DNA of 34,546 nt from CAZUVM01 sp964623885. Lineage in GTDB: Bacteria > Verrucomicrobiota > Verrucomicrobiia > Limisphaerales > UBA8199. Position numbers and translations under genes: made by a program. The first letter of the stretch is position 1. Each line of letters starts with the position of its first letter. The notes under the pieces are model-generated. The model was not told where the DNA came from and did no database searches. It saw only the letters and a program-made list of their open reading frames with translations. The stretch lies in NCBI GenBank assembly GCA_964623885.1, contig CAZUVM010000125.1, positions 1 to 34,546 on the forward strand, in the 5' to 3' direction. Shown here one piece after another: positions 26,601 through 34,546 of this stretch.

Positions 26601-26720
26601 CCCTAACGGGCCGTCATTGGAGAAAAAAGTATGTCCCGGCAAAAAACCTCGCCAAAACAAAAGGAGCAGAATCCCCGCGAAAATAAGCAGAACCGTCCAC
26701 AGCTTTTCAAAACGTTTCAT
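23610..26720 (-). CDS. YfhO-family multi-spanning membrane protein
   Basis: A 1036-residue protein with about a dozen or more hydrophobic helices. It starts with an N-terminal membrane segment (LLIFAGILLLLFWRGFLPG), has SLPLFSTVRNPAKFLHP in the middle, and ends with a beta-rich domain carrying NDRYEPNWHAFVDD and LTPGAHTIEFRFQP followed by a last helix, the typical YfhO signature. YfhO proteins are GT-C-like; a B. subtilis relative is needed for lipoteichoic acid glycosylation. Transfer of a lipid-linked sugar outside the membrane is therefore plausible. It begins 5 bases after the TylF-like gene, so the two share an operon. The Lys/Glu-rich C-terminus is cytoplasmic or unstructured. Confidence 0.85.
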   Translation of the reverse strand: MKRFEKLWTVLLIFAGILLLLFWRGFLPGHTFFSNDGPLGSLVQECRRLPGTFFGEWDDLNSIGYRGGGALPSISYAIVFLLGPVGYSRFNIPVALLILGVGAWCFFRQLKLASVACLLGGIAAMLALSFFSAACWGVSAQCIAFGMSFFALAALTHTEGPTRWSRVMLAGLAVGMAVTEGADIGALFSVFVAAYIMYQGFNEEVQKPAPLEQAFLWICLAGSILFIGGGVLLWLAETFGRTGLSFAHSAAQKLGPVVLICLCAGTVALWLALVKRKPLACRLVRGLPRLAVVVIFAGFLAAQTISTLVATQISGVQGTEQNAQSKAQRWDFATQWSMPKKEALLGLTVPGLFGYRMDTPGGGSYWGLAGSDPAWDRYWDAQARGQSDVPKPGGIIRFGGGGHYAGVLVVLLAVWAGIQAIRGKNSVFALANRRGAWFWMAVVAVSLPLAFGRFAPFYQIPYFSLPLFSTVRNPAKFLHPTTLGLVILFAYGIHGLWRQFMEQHSERTVENATHENAEDPSRLRVKGAKATDRRPRPSEPGVPVSAKLKLWWQTVRGFDRQWTIGCFAVLAACLLAWLLYAANQDALIRYLQEVQIDATTSEAVAKYSIGQAGWFLLLLTVAIGLVIVSMAGVFSGRRAKWGATLLGLFLVVDLGRAGSKWIVVWNYQQKYATDQVLDRLREKPYEHRVAGLPAWFEMPWFQQIFKIPPQFASIEQYFRHGVYGVEWAQHQFLYYNIQSLDLVQLPRMPEDLASFNSTFELPFRTSNTEEILHRMSTRVARYWQLTNTRYLLGAAGWLDFLNQQLDPGHHRFRVIEQFEMTPKPGVLQPVDFSQLAAVPATNGPFALYEFAGALPRAKLYTNWQVNTNNQEILNQLTAPEFDPEKTVLVNDVIPASATSGSTNTVAGTVEFAGYAPTDLKLKATASAPSVLLLNDRYEPNWHAFVDDTPAPLLRCNYLMRGLYLTPGAHTIEFRFQPPENMFYVSLSAIILGVALCGVLLVRNKSPGPKPAGKPVTEPSTTEKKESLKSEKSMAAR

Positions 26721-26725
26721 CTACA

Positions 26726-27652
26726 CTATCGCAGCAATTTGGCTGTCTCAGCACAGTCTCTTTCAGAGCTTGTGCCCTGGTCCTGTTTCCCAGGTTTCCG
26801 CCAGTAACAACTGCTTGAGTCAATATGTTGAAGGGGTTCTCGGATTTGGCGGCGATTTCGGAAATCGTCTACTGCCGCGTGGCAGCCGGGTAGGGAATAA
26901 TCATCGATTATACAAAAGCCTCCTGGAGAAAGCTTATCGTAAAGACTAGTCAAAGCATCCATGGTCGATTCGTACATATCCCCGTCTAATCGCATCAGCG
27001 CAATCGACTTTATTGGCGCCGCCGGCAATGTGTCCTTAAACCAGCCTTTCAAAAAAACGACCTGCTCATCCAAAAGCCCATACTTGCGAAAATTCTCCTG
27101 AACTTGCTCCTGCGAAACGGCCAGGAAATCATGCGTAAAATGCTTGTCGCCGAGATCGGCAGGATATTTTTCAGCATCGGGCTTGGGAAGACCAGCGAAC
27201 GAATCGGCTACGAAAACTCGCCTGCTTGTGTCCCCGTACGCTTTCAATATCCCGCGCATCAGGATGCATGAACCACCGCGCCAGACCCCGGTTTCGATTA
27301 AATCTCCAGGCACCTGTTCTCGTAGGATTTTCTCTAATATTGCTTGGATGTTATCCAGACGTTCCATGCTGACCATTGTGTGGGCACATGCCGGCCAGGT
27401 CGATCCCGGTGCGCGTCGTTCCTGTTCCATATCCCGCAAAACCACCACACGAACACGAAATCTCGCGAGACTGTGAGCAATACCTCGCAATAATGGCTGC
27501 AAAATGCGCGGCGCGCGATAGCTCACGATCTCCAGAGGTTTTCCCGGGTCCTCCCAAAACTCAAAGCGCAAGGTCTTTTTGAGCAGCGTGAGATAATTAT
27601 CTCTAATTTGACTGTAATCGTTCATCAAGGCGCAACACAGTTTAACGACCAT
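26726..27652 (-). CDS. TylF/MycF-like SAM-dependent O-methyltransferase
   Basis: A 309-residue protein with the TylF family order: SMERLDNIQAILEKIL, then the SAM-binding GDLIETGVWRGGSCILM, ADSFAGLPKPD, LKGWFKDTLP, LMRLDGDMYESTMDAL and FCIIDDY. The aspartates in RLDGDMYES and IIDDY are the metal-binding residues in macrocin O-methyltransferase. It probably methylates a sugar in a surface glycan. Three starts are possible: TTG 27670, ATG 27652 (preceded by AGGA but very close) and ATG 27625; none has a good ribosome site. The lead-in from 27652 is not conserved. Confidence 0.85.
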   Translation of the reverse strand: MVVKLCCALMNDYSQIRDNYLTLLKKTLRFEFWEDPGKPLEIVSYRAPRILQPLLRGIAHSLARFRVRVVVLRDMEQERRAPGSTWPACAHTMVSMERLDNIQAILEKILREQVPGDLIETGVWRGGSCILMRGILKAYGDTSRRVFVADSFAGLPKPDAEKYPADLGDKHFTHDFLAVSQEQVQENFRKYGLLDEQVVFLKGWFKDTLPAAPIKSIALMRLDGDMYESTMDALTSLYDKLSPGGFCIIDDYSLPGCHAAVDDFRNRRQIREPLQHIDSSSCYWRKPGKQDQGTSSERDCAETAKLLR

Positions 27653-27742
27653 GTTCCTGCGTACAATCAATCAGCCGTTTCTTTGATTGCAAGGAAAATC
27701 GCTGAATCCCTGGCCCCACGACTGCATTTACGGCCCTCGTTG

Positions 27743-30700
27743 TTACTGTGACAATCGGTAAAAAGTCGGTCCGACCTCCAGCGGCAATGTCACGCTATTG
27801 TCCGAATTGCTGATTACCGGTATCGCGGGCACGTTCGTCCAAACACCGCCTGATGTCAGTGCTCCGTTAGCTTCCTGCAATACGAAACCGGAGCTGCTAA
27901 CCGGCCACGAGAGAATTACATTTGTTCCCAGCCGCGAAATAGAAAGAGAAGGTATGAAACCATTAGCATAACTGGCTGGTAGCACCAGCGCTGCGGCATC
28001 GGAGATTTCACGCGTGACCGGTGCGTCTGCCCACCCCGGCGAAAAGCTGCCCATAGCACTCGGCGAGGCGGTGAAGGTCAGATCGAGTATCTCTTTGGGT
28101 CCTGGTGCGAGTTTCGCTCCAGCACCCAACGCCATGGCGAAGCCTATTTTCCCGGATGCGGTCTGATTGGTATTGACGAAAAGTGTCATGCCGGCTCCGT
28201 CAGGTCCGAGTGCGGCGCCGTTAAATACCACCCGCGCGTCAAAACTAAGACTAAACGCCAAAGCGTTTTCGTTGCCCTGAGCGGCCAGATTTATGCTTAC
28301 CTTTGCGGTTCGTCCGGGCAAAAGTGCAAGCGCACCCGCTGTGACTACTCTTGTCGCTGATGGACCGGCGACAGGGACGAAAAGTTCGTTTGTTGGTCCG
28401 CCAGCCGGTGACCACAAATCTAATCCGAAGGCGTACCGGCCAAGCTGTACCCAGTCGCTCACGCGAATAGTCCCATCCCCCAGGGTCGCACGCGGAGCAC
28501 AGTCAGCGCGCTGGAATTCAGAAGTGTTGGTTGGATAATCCAGCCGGGCTACATAGCGTCCCATAAGTAACCAGTCAGCAAGGCTGATCGTTTGATCCCC
28601 GTTAGGCCTGGGAAATAAATCCCCCTCGAATCCGGCGGGCGAGATATTTACGGTGGCAGCTCCGCCGAACGTTGCGGACAACGGGTTGACTAGACCATCG
28701 AGTAATTGCCGGATGGTGGGTGAATCCCCAAATGATACGGGAGTCGAAGCGAAGTTAGTAAGGGGCGCGGCGAGGAACGTCACTTGGGCAATCTGTTGGG
28801 TGCCTGGATTGAGGGACGCGCCAGGCGGCAATGCCACTGCCAGCCCTACGCGCCCGCTATTGGTCTGGCTTGTATTTGCCAAGAGTACCGCGCCAGGTGC
28901 TCCACTGCCGACAACGCTACCGACATAAGTCAATTTTGTGGCATCGAAATTGAGGCTGAATCCAAGTGCATTTTCAATCCCATTTGCTGCGATGGACACC
29001 GTCAAAGTCACGATGCCAGCAGATACACCATTGGTTCCCGTAATGCGGATGGGGGCGGGGGGATAAATTAATGTCAGCACCGCGTTAGTGCTCGAGACCA
29101 CAAATCCCGTCGCATTGCTGACAATCACTGAATAAACGCCTGCGTTGCTAGTCTGAATACTTGGAAACTGAAGCGAACTTCTGGTTGCACCTGATAGAGG
29201 TGTGCCGTTGAAAATCCATTGATAGCTTAATGGCACCGAGCCTCCCGCCGTTATGCTCATGACGGCATTTGAGCCAAGCGTGACCGTTTGATTTGTCGGT
29301 TGCGAGATAACGAATGGTGCTACAGGCACGTGGCACTTTCCTGCCGCTCGCGCATTATAGATATTTTGAATTTCTGCGCTCGAGAGGGCTCGATTGTAAA
29401 GGCTGACCTCATCAATCAGACCATTGAAAAAGTAACCTGGCGTGCCACGGCCCAACCGCAGGGTTTGCGTGGTATTCTTGACCCCGCCAGTCGCAACAAG
29501 ACTGCTATCGAGCGAGCCATTTACATACAGCCGGAGAACGGCTCCATCGTACGTCTCAGCGACATGAGTCCATGTCCCAAACTGAATCGCGTTGGTCCCG
29601 GTGATATATGTGTAACCGCCTGGCAGGCCTACATGGGCGCGGCAAACCGGTTGACCGCTCGGACCCGGAACCAGATTAATCAAATACTCACGGTTCGAAC
29701 CGTCGTCATCCTTACAAACAAGATACCGAGGACCCGTTCCTGAGAAACTCACTAGATAAAACCACGCTTCGATGCTTAAAGCAAATGGTGGATTCAATGA
29801 TGGCGCATCAGGCACCTGCATATATCCATTTGTGCCATCAAGAGCGATCGCCTGCCGTACAAAACCGGGCACGAACGCGGCATTGCCAAAGAGCGTGCCG
29901 GAGTTTGAGCCCACACTATCAGAGGCATCGCCATCGGCGGGCCACCAACTGATCAAACCAGCAGGCGGGATGGTGCAATTCGGGATCGATTTTACCGTAA
30001 GCACAGCTACCGAGCTGGTAACATTCCCATAAGCATTGGTCACTTGCACGAAATACGTGCCTCCCTGTGAAACCTGAATATTGGTTAACGCTAGCGACGC
30101 GTTCGTCGCACTGGGCAGATTTGTGCCGTTGAAATACCAGAAGTACGAAAGCGGAGAAGTGCCAAGTGCCATGGAACTCAACGTGGTCCAGTCGCCTGCA
30201 GGGACCGTTTGATTCGTGGGTTGGAGAATAATCTGTGGCGGCTGCGGTGTGATACATTTACCGGCATGCCCTGCCTGGTAGACTGCCTGGATCTCGTTTG
30301 AAGAGAGTGCTCGTGAGTAAATCGCAACTTCGTCAATCAAACCCTGGAAGGTCAGTGGCCCAAACGGGCTAGTCGATGGCCGATACCCCAGGTAAAGATC
30401 TGTGGCCGTCGAAGGCGTGAACGAACCCAGAGACGCTTGTTGAACTAAGGCGCCGTTCACAAACAATTGAGCATTGCCGCTGGCTTTATCGTACGTCACC
30501 GCAATGTGTTGAAACACGTTGGCGGTTATCATGCCGGCAGGGCTTTCAATGATATGATTGTTGTTATCGGTGCCAAAAATATTGGCGTATAGCGTGCCGG
30601 TGGCTGTGCCCGGCACCCAGAAGTGAACCGCATAATTCCCGCCCACTGCCCATTCGACAACAGGTTTGCCGCTCGTAACCTGACTTGGTGAGATCCAGGC

Positions 30701-31015
30701 CTCTATAGTCATTCCGGGGGCTTGGCCAACATCTAATGAGCCAGATGCGGGTATGCGTACATTGCTACTCATTCCGTCAAATGAGAACGCGTTGCCCACC
30801 TCACCGTTCGTAAAAGTGATGCCATTTTGCAGGATACCGGCGTTTGTGCCGATTTGGTCTCCCGCGCTTAATTCGCCTCGCCACCAGCTCACAATACCGG
30901 CAGGGGGTGGAGCACAATTGGTTTGGGCGAGCGCTGGTTGCAGCAGGCAAAGAAAATAAGAAGCAATCCAGAGGCAAACATTAACCCTCAAAACTCCATT
31001 CAAAGTCAGTTTCAT
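27743..31015 (-). CDS. Secreted LamG/Ig/cohesin/dockerin-like protein
   Basis: A 1090-residue exported protein. ATG 31015 has an AGGGAAG ribosome site and begins a signal peptide (VCLWIASYFLCLLQPALAQ). Domains in order: LamG-like, starting AGIVSWW and ending LIDEVAIYSRAL; Ig-like; a second LamG-like (AGLISWW ... LIDEVSLYNRAL); Ig-like; a cohesin-like module (ENALGFSLNFDA); a two-repeat dockerin-like segment (GDQTISLADWLLMGRY and GDGTIRVSDWVQLGRY); a second cohesin-like module (ENALAFSLSFDA); and a short domain ending FYRLSQ. This implies carbohydrate or protein binding outside the cell. The longer frame to 31099 lacks a signal sequence at its start. Ligand unknown. Confidence 0.88.
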   Translation of the reverse strand: MKLTLNGVLRVNVCLWIASYFLCLLQPALAQTNCAPPPAGIVSWWRGELSAGDQIGTNAGILQNGITFTNGEVGNAFSFDGMSSNVRIPASGSLDVGQAPGMTIEAWISPSQVTSGKPVVEWAVGGNYAVHFWVPGTATGTLYANIFGTDNNNHIIESPAGMITANVFQHIAVTYDKASGNAQLFVNGALVQQASLGSFTPSTATDLYLGYRPSTSPFGPLTFQGLIDEVAIYSRALSSNEIQAVYQAGHAGKCITPQPPQIILQPTNQTVPAGDWTTLSSMALGTSPLSYFWYFNGTNLPSATNASLALTNIQVSQGGTYFVQVTNAYGNVTSSVAVLTVKSIPNCTIPPAGLISWWPADGDASDSVGSNSGTLFGNAAFVPGFVRQAIALDGTNGYMQVPDAPSLNPPFALSIEAWFYLVSFSGTGPRYLVCKDDDGSNREYLINLVPGPSGQPVCRAHVGLPGGYTYITGTNAIQFGTWTHVAETYDGAVLRLYVNGSLDSSLVATGGVKNTTQTLRLGRGTPGYFFNGLIDEVSLYNRALSSAEIQNIYNARAAGKCHVPVAPFVISQPTNQTVTLGSNAVMSITAGGSVPLSYQWIFNGTPLSGATRSSLQFPSIQTSNAGVYSVIVSNATGFVVSSTNAVLTLIYPPAPIRITGTNGVSAGIVTLTVSIAANGIENALGFSLNFDATKLTYVGSVVGSGAPGAVLLANTSQTNSGRVGLAVALPPGASLNPGTQQIAQVTFLAAPLTNFASTPVSFGDSPTIRQLLDGLVNPLSATFGGAATVNISPAGFEGDLFPRPNGDQTISLADWLLMGRYVARLDYPTNTSEFQRADCAPRATLGDGTIRVSDWVQLGRYAFGLDLWSPAGGPTNELFVPVAGPSATRVVTAGALALLPGRTAKVSINLAAQGNENALAFSLSFDARVVFNGAALGPDGAGMTLFVNTNQTASGKIGFAMALGAGAKLAPGPKEILDLTFTASPSAMGSFSPGWADAPVTREISDAAALVLPASYANGFIPSLSISRLGTNVILSWPVSSSGFVLQEANGALTSGGVWTNVPAIPVISNSDNSVTLPLEVGPTFYRLSQ

Positions 31016-31247
31016 GTAGTTCTTCCCTATCTGATTCCGAGTAAGTGGCAGCGGTGATTCCCGGCTCTTACAGGTGCTGCTGGCCTCAGGGTTTTTCAAT
31101 AGTCAGCAACCTGAAACCTGCATACCTAAGACATATCACTCTCTTGAAGCGACCCGCAAGCGATTTCCAGGCTGCTTGGAGGTGCGCAGCCGCTTTATTC
31201 CTATGACCGCATAGTTCAAGCCATCAACAATTGACGAGATGGTGTAC

Positions 31248-32291
31248 TCAGTTGAATTTTGGAAATCCCCCTTTAAGCATCTTCTTGAGCTCGTCGGTTC
31301 GCCCGAAGCCAAAGCGCAGGAACCGCAACATCCAAAAATCACTCCTGCGGCGCAGAGCACGGACCTTGTGCCGCCACTCTCGGATGTTGCCGCGCATTTG
31401 CCAAAAGCCAATCACCGAATCGAAACAACCTCGCTTCGCTATGCTCCATTTGCGTGTGGCGAGCACGGTCGTAAACCCTTCAGCGAAGATCATCATTATG
31501 CATGGAATAATCATCAGGAGCAAAACGTGTTGGCAATTCTTGGCGATAACTGCTAACGAATTTCGATTTGCCAGGAAACGTTTGTTTGGGCTTGTCCGGT
31601 TTTCTACCAACCGTGTTCCCCCCGCTGGATTGACCGCCACGGCCCCGCGGTGGTGAACCCTAGCGGCCGGGATGAATTTAAGCGTTTCGCCACAAACCCA
31701 AACGCGCCAGGAGAGGTCCATTTCTTCACCGTACATAAACAGGGCTTCATCCATCATTCCCAATTCGAAGAACGTTTGCCGTCGAATGAAGTAGAATCCG
31801 GCGATACAGAATAAACGCTTGGGATCGCTCAAATTTCGAGACGACACAGGATTCCCGAAAATATCAAATCCATCACTGCCCTTTGCTTGGACCGTTTGAT
31901 CTTCATACTCCAATACTGTGCCGCATCCGCCTGCAGCCCCGGCCTGCTCCACCCCGGAGTAGAGTTGTTCAAGGCAGTCGGGTTCTAGCCAGGTGTCAGG
32001 ATTCAGAAAATACAAATAGCGCCCTCTGGCAGCTTGCGCTCCTCTGTTATTGGCTCCAGCGAAACCGGCGTTGAATCCCGTTTGGAGAATCACCGCATTG
32101 GCAAAACCCTCCGTCAATTGTCTGGCCAATTGTTCTGATCCATCTGAAGAAGCATTGTCTACGATTATGATTTCCATCTCACTGACGCAGGTTTGACCAA
32201 GCAGCGATTCGAGACACTTGGGAAGCCAATCGCGGCTATTGTAACAGACAAGGATTACACTGATACGCAGCGTCTGTTTGGGCTCACACAT
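31248..32291 (-). CDS. GT2 family glycosyltransferase
   Basis: A 347-residue GT-A enzyme resembling rhamnosyltransferases (WbbL-type). It opens with ISVILVCYNSRDWLPKCLES, has IIIVDNASSDGS and YLYFLNPDTWLEPDC (D-x-D-type region), and AGFYFIRRQTFFELGMMDE with the catalytic-side EEMDLSWR. The C-terminal part has a hydrophobic stretch (HVLLLMIIPCIMMIFAEGF) that may associate with the membrane. ATG 32291 is preferred over a TTG at 32306. It transfers a sugar from a nucleotide donor in the cytoplasm; donor and acceptor are unknown. It precedes the LamG gene by 232 bases on the same strand and is divergent from the GT4 gene. Confidence 0.9.
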   Translation of the reverse strand: MCEPKQTLRISVILVCYNSRDWLPKCLESLLGQTCVSEMEIIIVDNASSDGSEQLARQLTEGFANAVILQTGFNAGFAGANNRGAQAARGRYLYFLNPDTWLEPDCLEQLYSGVEQAGAAGGCGTVLEYEDQTVQAKGSDGFDIFGNPVSSRNLSDPKRLFCIAGFYFIRRQTFFELGMMDEALFMYGEEMDLSWRVWVCGETLKFIPAARVHHRGAVAVNPAGGTRLVENRTSPNKRFLANRNSLAVIAKNCQHVLLLMIIPCIMMIFAEGFTTVLATRKWSIAKRGCFDSVIGFWQMRGNIREWRHKVRALRRRSDFWMLRFLRFGFGRTDELKKMLKGGFPKFN

Positions 32292-32427
32292 AAAGCGACT
32301 TCGCAATAAAGCCGATTATTGGTCAGCGTTTTGCGAGGCAGCCAAAAACACCTTAGTATCTTTGCTGAAGGCTTGTCACGCTTTTGAGGTGTTTGTTCTG
32401 TTCTGATTTGCAAAAAAAGATTGCATT

Positions 32428-32439
32428 GCGCCATGGCGC
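32428..32439. other. 12-bp palindrome between divergent glycosyltransferases
   Basis: GCGCCATGGCGC is a perfect palindrome in the 264-base divergent spacer, about 120 bases before the GT4 start. It could be a binding site for a dimeric regulator acting on both genes. No convincing -35/-10 pair was found around it. Confidence 0.25.
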
Positions 32440-32555
32440 GAGGGTCCACTGAGAGAGGTGGCGAATTGCACTTGCTCCAGCAAATTTATTGCTCAGCGTA
32501 ATCGAGACGGGTGCTGATTCAAAGCCCACAAATAAGTCATTGACGATGCTTTAAA

Positions 32556-33728
32556 ATGCCAGTTTTGAGTAAGATCTTAGTTCTCTCTTCCACCCGCAAA
32601 GAAAGAGACGGTATTGCCGAATACACGCGGCAGGTGTTTCGTCCCGAATTCCAGCGTTCGGGCGAACTCGAATTCCGCATTGAGGACATTACTCATGCTA
32701 AAATGCTGGCGGCGCCGTTTCGCAAGGTGAACATCGTTCACATACAACATGAGTTTTTCATGTTCGATCGACTCGTTGGTGTGAGCGCTATGCTTTATTA
32801 CCCCTACCTGTGGTTTTGGTCTAAACTGCTCAGCTTTCGCATCGTGACGACGATTCATTCAACCTACAACGTCGATGACCTGGCGGGGGCGTTGCCCCAT
32901 TTCAGCAAGTTCAAATGGCTGTTTCCGCTGGGGAGTTTCTACATGCGGTTGCACCTCTGGACCGTCAGCAAGCTATCGCGCCGCATCATTATCCTTAGCA
33001 AAATCGGCCTGGAAAACATCGCCCGTGTCATTTCGGCTCGCGATATGCAGCGTAAGGTGCGTTACACGCATTTAGGTAACTATGCTTCAAACATAAAAAT
33101 GGAGCACCATGGTTTGATCGCAAAAAAGTTCGGCATTCAGTCAGAAGATAAGATTCTCACAATGTTCGGATTTGCGTTTCCCATCAAAGGGTATGAGTAC
33201 GGCATTTATGCCATGGATATTCTGGTGAATCAGCGGGGCCGCAAGGATATCAAACTTGTCGTGATCAGCGGTGAGACGGGGAAAGGGAGTTTCCCAGGCG
33301 GCGGTCAGGGCGGAACGTACATTGGCTGGTTGAAGCAACTAACCGCCGAACGAAAATTGGAATCTTACGTGATCTTTACCGGATACCTGGCGAACCAGGA
33401 CCCATTGTTGGAAGAGCTTTTCGCTGAGACGCGTTGCTTCGTGTTTCCCTATCTCGATCGCAATTTCCCGTCCGGGGCAATTTCCACCACTTTGGCCACA
33501 AACAAACCCATGCTCGTGACAGATATCCGGTGTTTTCAGGAATACGAAGATCTACCCAGCTTTCCAGAGAAAGACAGTACGGCACTCGCAAACCGCATGG
33601 AGGAATTAATAGACCAGCCCGGAACTTATGAGCGCTGGGCTGCCATCACCCGGCGCAACGCCGAGCAATTTGGGATGGACCGCATTTTCGCGAGGCACGT
33701 CGAGGTTTATAAGGAGGCGTTAGGGTGA
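32556..33728 (+). CDS. GT4-type glycosyltransferase
   Basis: A 390-residue GT-B enzyme. The N-terminal domain has VNIVHIQHEFFMFDRL and IVTTIHSTYN, and the C-terminal domain has TMFGFAFPIKGYEYGIYAMD, VIFTGYLANQDPLLEELF and FVFPYLDRNFPSGAISTTLA with the donor-binding E/S-rich end typical of glycosyl transferase group 1. The usual E-x7-E motif is changed to PYLDRNFPSGAIS, so donor contacts may differ. It is likely part of the surface glycan group with the GT2, TylF-like and FkbM-like genes. It ends 41 bases from the convergent FkbM-like gene. Confidence 0.87.
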   Translation: MPVLSKILVLSSTRKERDGIAEYTRQVFRPEFQRSGELEFRIEDITHAKMLAAPFRKVNIVHIQHEFFMFDRLVGVSAMLYYPYLWFWSKLLSFRIVTTIHSTYNVDDLAGALPHFSKFKWLFPLGSFYMRLHLWTVSKLSRRIIILSKIGLENIARVISARDMQRKVRYTHLGNYASNIKMEHHGLIAKKFGIQSEDKILTMFGFAFPIKGYEYGIYAMDILVNQRGRKDIKLVVISGETGKGSFPGGGQGGTYIGWLKQLTAERKLESYVIFTGYLANQDPLLEELFAETRCFVFPYLDRNFPSGAISTTLATNKPMLVTDIRCFQEYEDLPSFPEKDSTALANRMEELIDQPGTYERWAAITRRNAEQFGMDRIFARHVEVYKEALG

Positions 33729-33769
33729 AAAGCGGCTAACGAAACAAGACCTGATTTGAGGCCGCATGA

Positions 33770-34546
33770 TCACTCCGGTTTAGGAATATCTGTGAAGCAG
33801 CGGGGATGCCCATCGCGCCGGAGCAGAAAATACCGAGGCGGTTCGTAGTGGTTTTCGGCCGTGAATGGTTCGGCGAACTTATCTCCGCACAAGTCGCGGC
33901 GAACGAAAAACGCGTTGATGCCCGAAAGCTCGCAACCGACCAGCGCATAGCCTAATTCCGTTCCCAGCCGCTCATAGGCCTTAAGACTCGCTCCCAGGTA
34001 GGACGTACAGTTGTAAACCATGTCCGCACGGTATTCGACGGTCCAATCCGTTTCCGCCGGGAGACTGGAATTAAATTCAATCACTATGACTCGAGGCCGA
34101 AGTTGTTTCAACGCGCGCCAAACGAAATACGTGTTCCGATCGATATCGAGAGAGAACAGGTCAAATTCCACTGGTATCTTTAAATCGCTTACAATCCCGG
34201 CGATATTTTCGGCTGTGACCAACGCGTGGCGGATTGTGAGGTCGCCTTTGGCCAGCGGCTGCCAAAAGTTTTTTTTGATTTTGTCGATCGCGCTGCCGTC
34301 ACCGTCGATCCACCAGCCTTTCCAATCCTTCGCAAGAAAGTAGGTCGTGTTGTTCTCGAGCCCGTCGCCAACTCCGATTTCAAGGAATCGGCGGTCCGTC
34401 GTCCCAATTCGCCGGAAGATTTCATCCAATGCGCCGTCTTCGCCATTTTGCGAGAAGACCTGTTGCTCGAACCGGTGCAAGCGTTTCGGCTCGGAGTATC
34501 GCGGTTGTGCCAGCAGATCCTGAATAAAGCGATGCTGTGCCAACAG
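33770..34546 (-). CDS. FkbM-like methyltransferase-fold protein, 5' end at window edge
   Basis: About 258 residues are visible. The frame is still open at the window edge, and the first possible in-window start is a TTG at 34543, so the true start may lie outside. The N-terminal part reads FSQNGEDGALDEIFRRIGTT, then FLEIGVGDGLENNTTYFL (SAM-binding-type loop) and WWIDGDGSAIDK, a set found in proteins of polysaccharide clusters. FDLFSLDIDRNTYFVWRAL and VIVIEFNSSLP follow. The role is probably modification of a glycan or a small molecule. The methyl-transfer activity is inferred from fold only. Confidence 0.75.
   Translation of the reverse strand: MLAQHRFIQDLLAQPRYSEPKRLHRFEQQVFSQNGEDGALDEIFRRIGTTDRRFLEIGVGDGLENNTTYFLAKDWKGWWIDGDGSAIDKIKKNFWQPLAKGDLTIRHALVTAENIAGIVSDLKIPVEFDLFSLDIDRNTYFVWRALKQLRPRVIVIEFNSSLPAETDWTVEYRADMVYNCTSYLGASLKAYERLGTELGYALVGCELSGINAFFVRRDLCGDKFAEPFTAENHYEPPRYFLLRRDGHPRCFTDIPKPE

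Noticed and set aside
33732..33765. GCGGC/GCCGC pair between the convergent GT4 and FkbM-like genes
   Set aside because: Only 5 bp with a 24-base loop and no T-run; not a credible terminator.

Overview
The window looks like chromosomal DNA of a Gram-negative, soil- or water-type member of the Verrucomicrobiota (Pedosphaera/Limisphaerales-like). This is an inference from gene content. Pointers are large secreted Ig/LamG/cohesin-like proteins ending in a short domain that closes with F-Y-R, a kinase paired with the ECF sigma type common in Planctomycetes and Verrucomicrobia, YfhO-type giant membrane proteins, and lipoprotein and LPS-type genes that imply an outer membrane. No rRNA, tRNA, CRISPR array, transposase or phage gene was seen. 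Two genes run off the window: a secreted VWA protein at the left edge and an FkbM-like protein at the right edge.

Layout. (1) 1-3.6 kb: end of a secreted Ig-like/VWA protein, a spacer with two hairpins, a WYL-domain regulator and a small unknown ORF. (2) 3.6-8.0 kb, minus strand: a lipid operon of apolipoprotein N-acyltransferase (lnt-like), an overlapping Aas-like acyltransferase/acyl-ACP synthetase, and an alpha/beta hydrolase. Aas enzymes repair the lysophospholipid that Lnt releases, so the first two genes make biochemical sense together. (3) 8.3-9.8 kb: an RRM RNA-binding protein with its own terminator, then an RluA-family pseudouridine synthase whose promoter suggests a leaderless message. 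(4) 9.8-12.5 kb, minus strand: a membrane Ser/Thr kinase followed by an ECF sigma factor. (5) 12.6-14.8 kb: YajQ, a GT9 heptosyltransferase-type enzyme and a GmhA-like isomerase. (6) 14.8-15.4 kb: a 625-base gene-free stretch unusually rich in hairpins. (7) 15.4-16.7 kb: a CgeB-like glycosyltransferase.

(8) 17.0-23.6 kb, plus strand: an envelope module of a zinc-ribbon CPBP membrane protease, an ABC exporter with two different ABC-2 permeases, an SPFH protein carrying an excisionase-type HTH, and a double zinc-ribbon membrane protein. The last two resemble the YdjI/YdjG partners of the B. subtilis PspA membrane-stress system. (9) 23.6-34.5 kb: a glycan/surface region with YfhO and TylF-like methyltransferase genes in tandem, a 1090-aa LamG/Ig/cohesin/dockerin-like secreted protein, GT2 and GT4 glycosyltransferases and an FkbM-like protein.

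The most unusual items are the SPFH-HTH fusion and its neighbourhood, the hairpin-rich spacer at 14.8-15.4 kb, the Lnt-Aas gene overlap, and a short ORF at 16.69 kb with a classic A-AAA-AAC slippery heptamer. All assignments come from reading motifs by eye. No similarity search or RNA folding was run.
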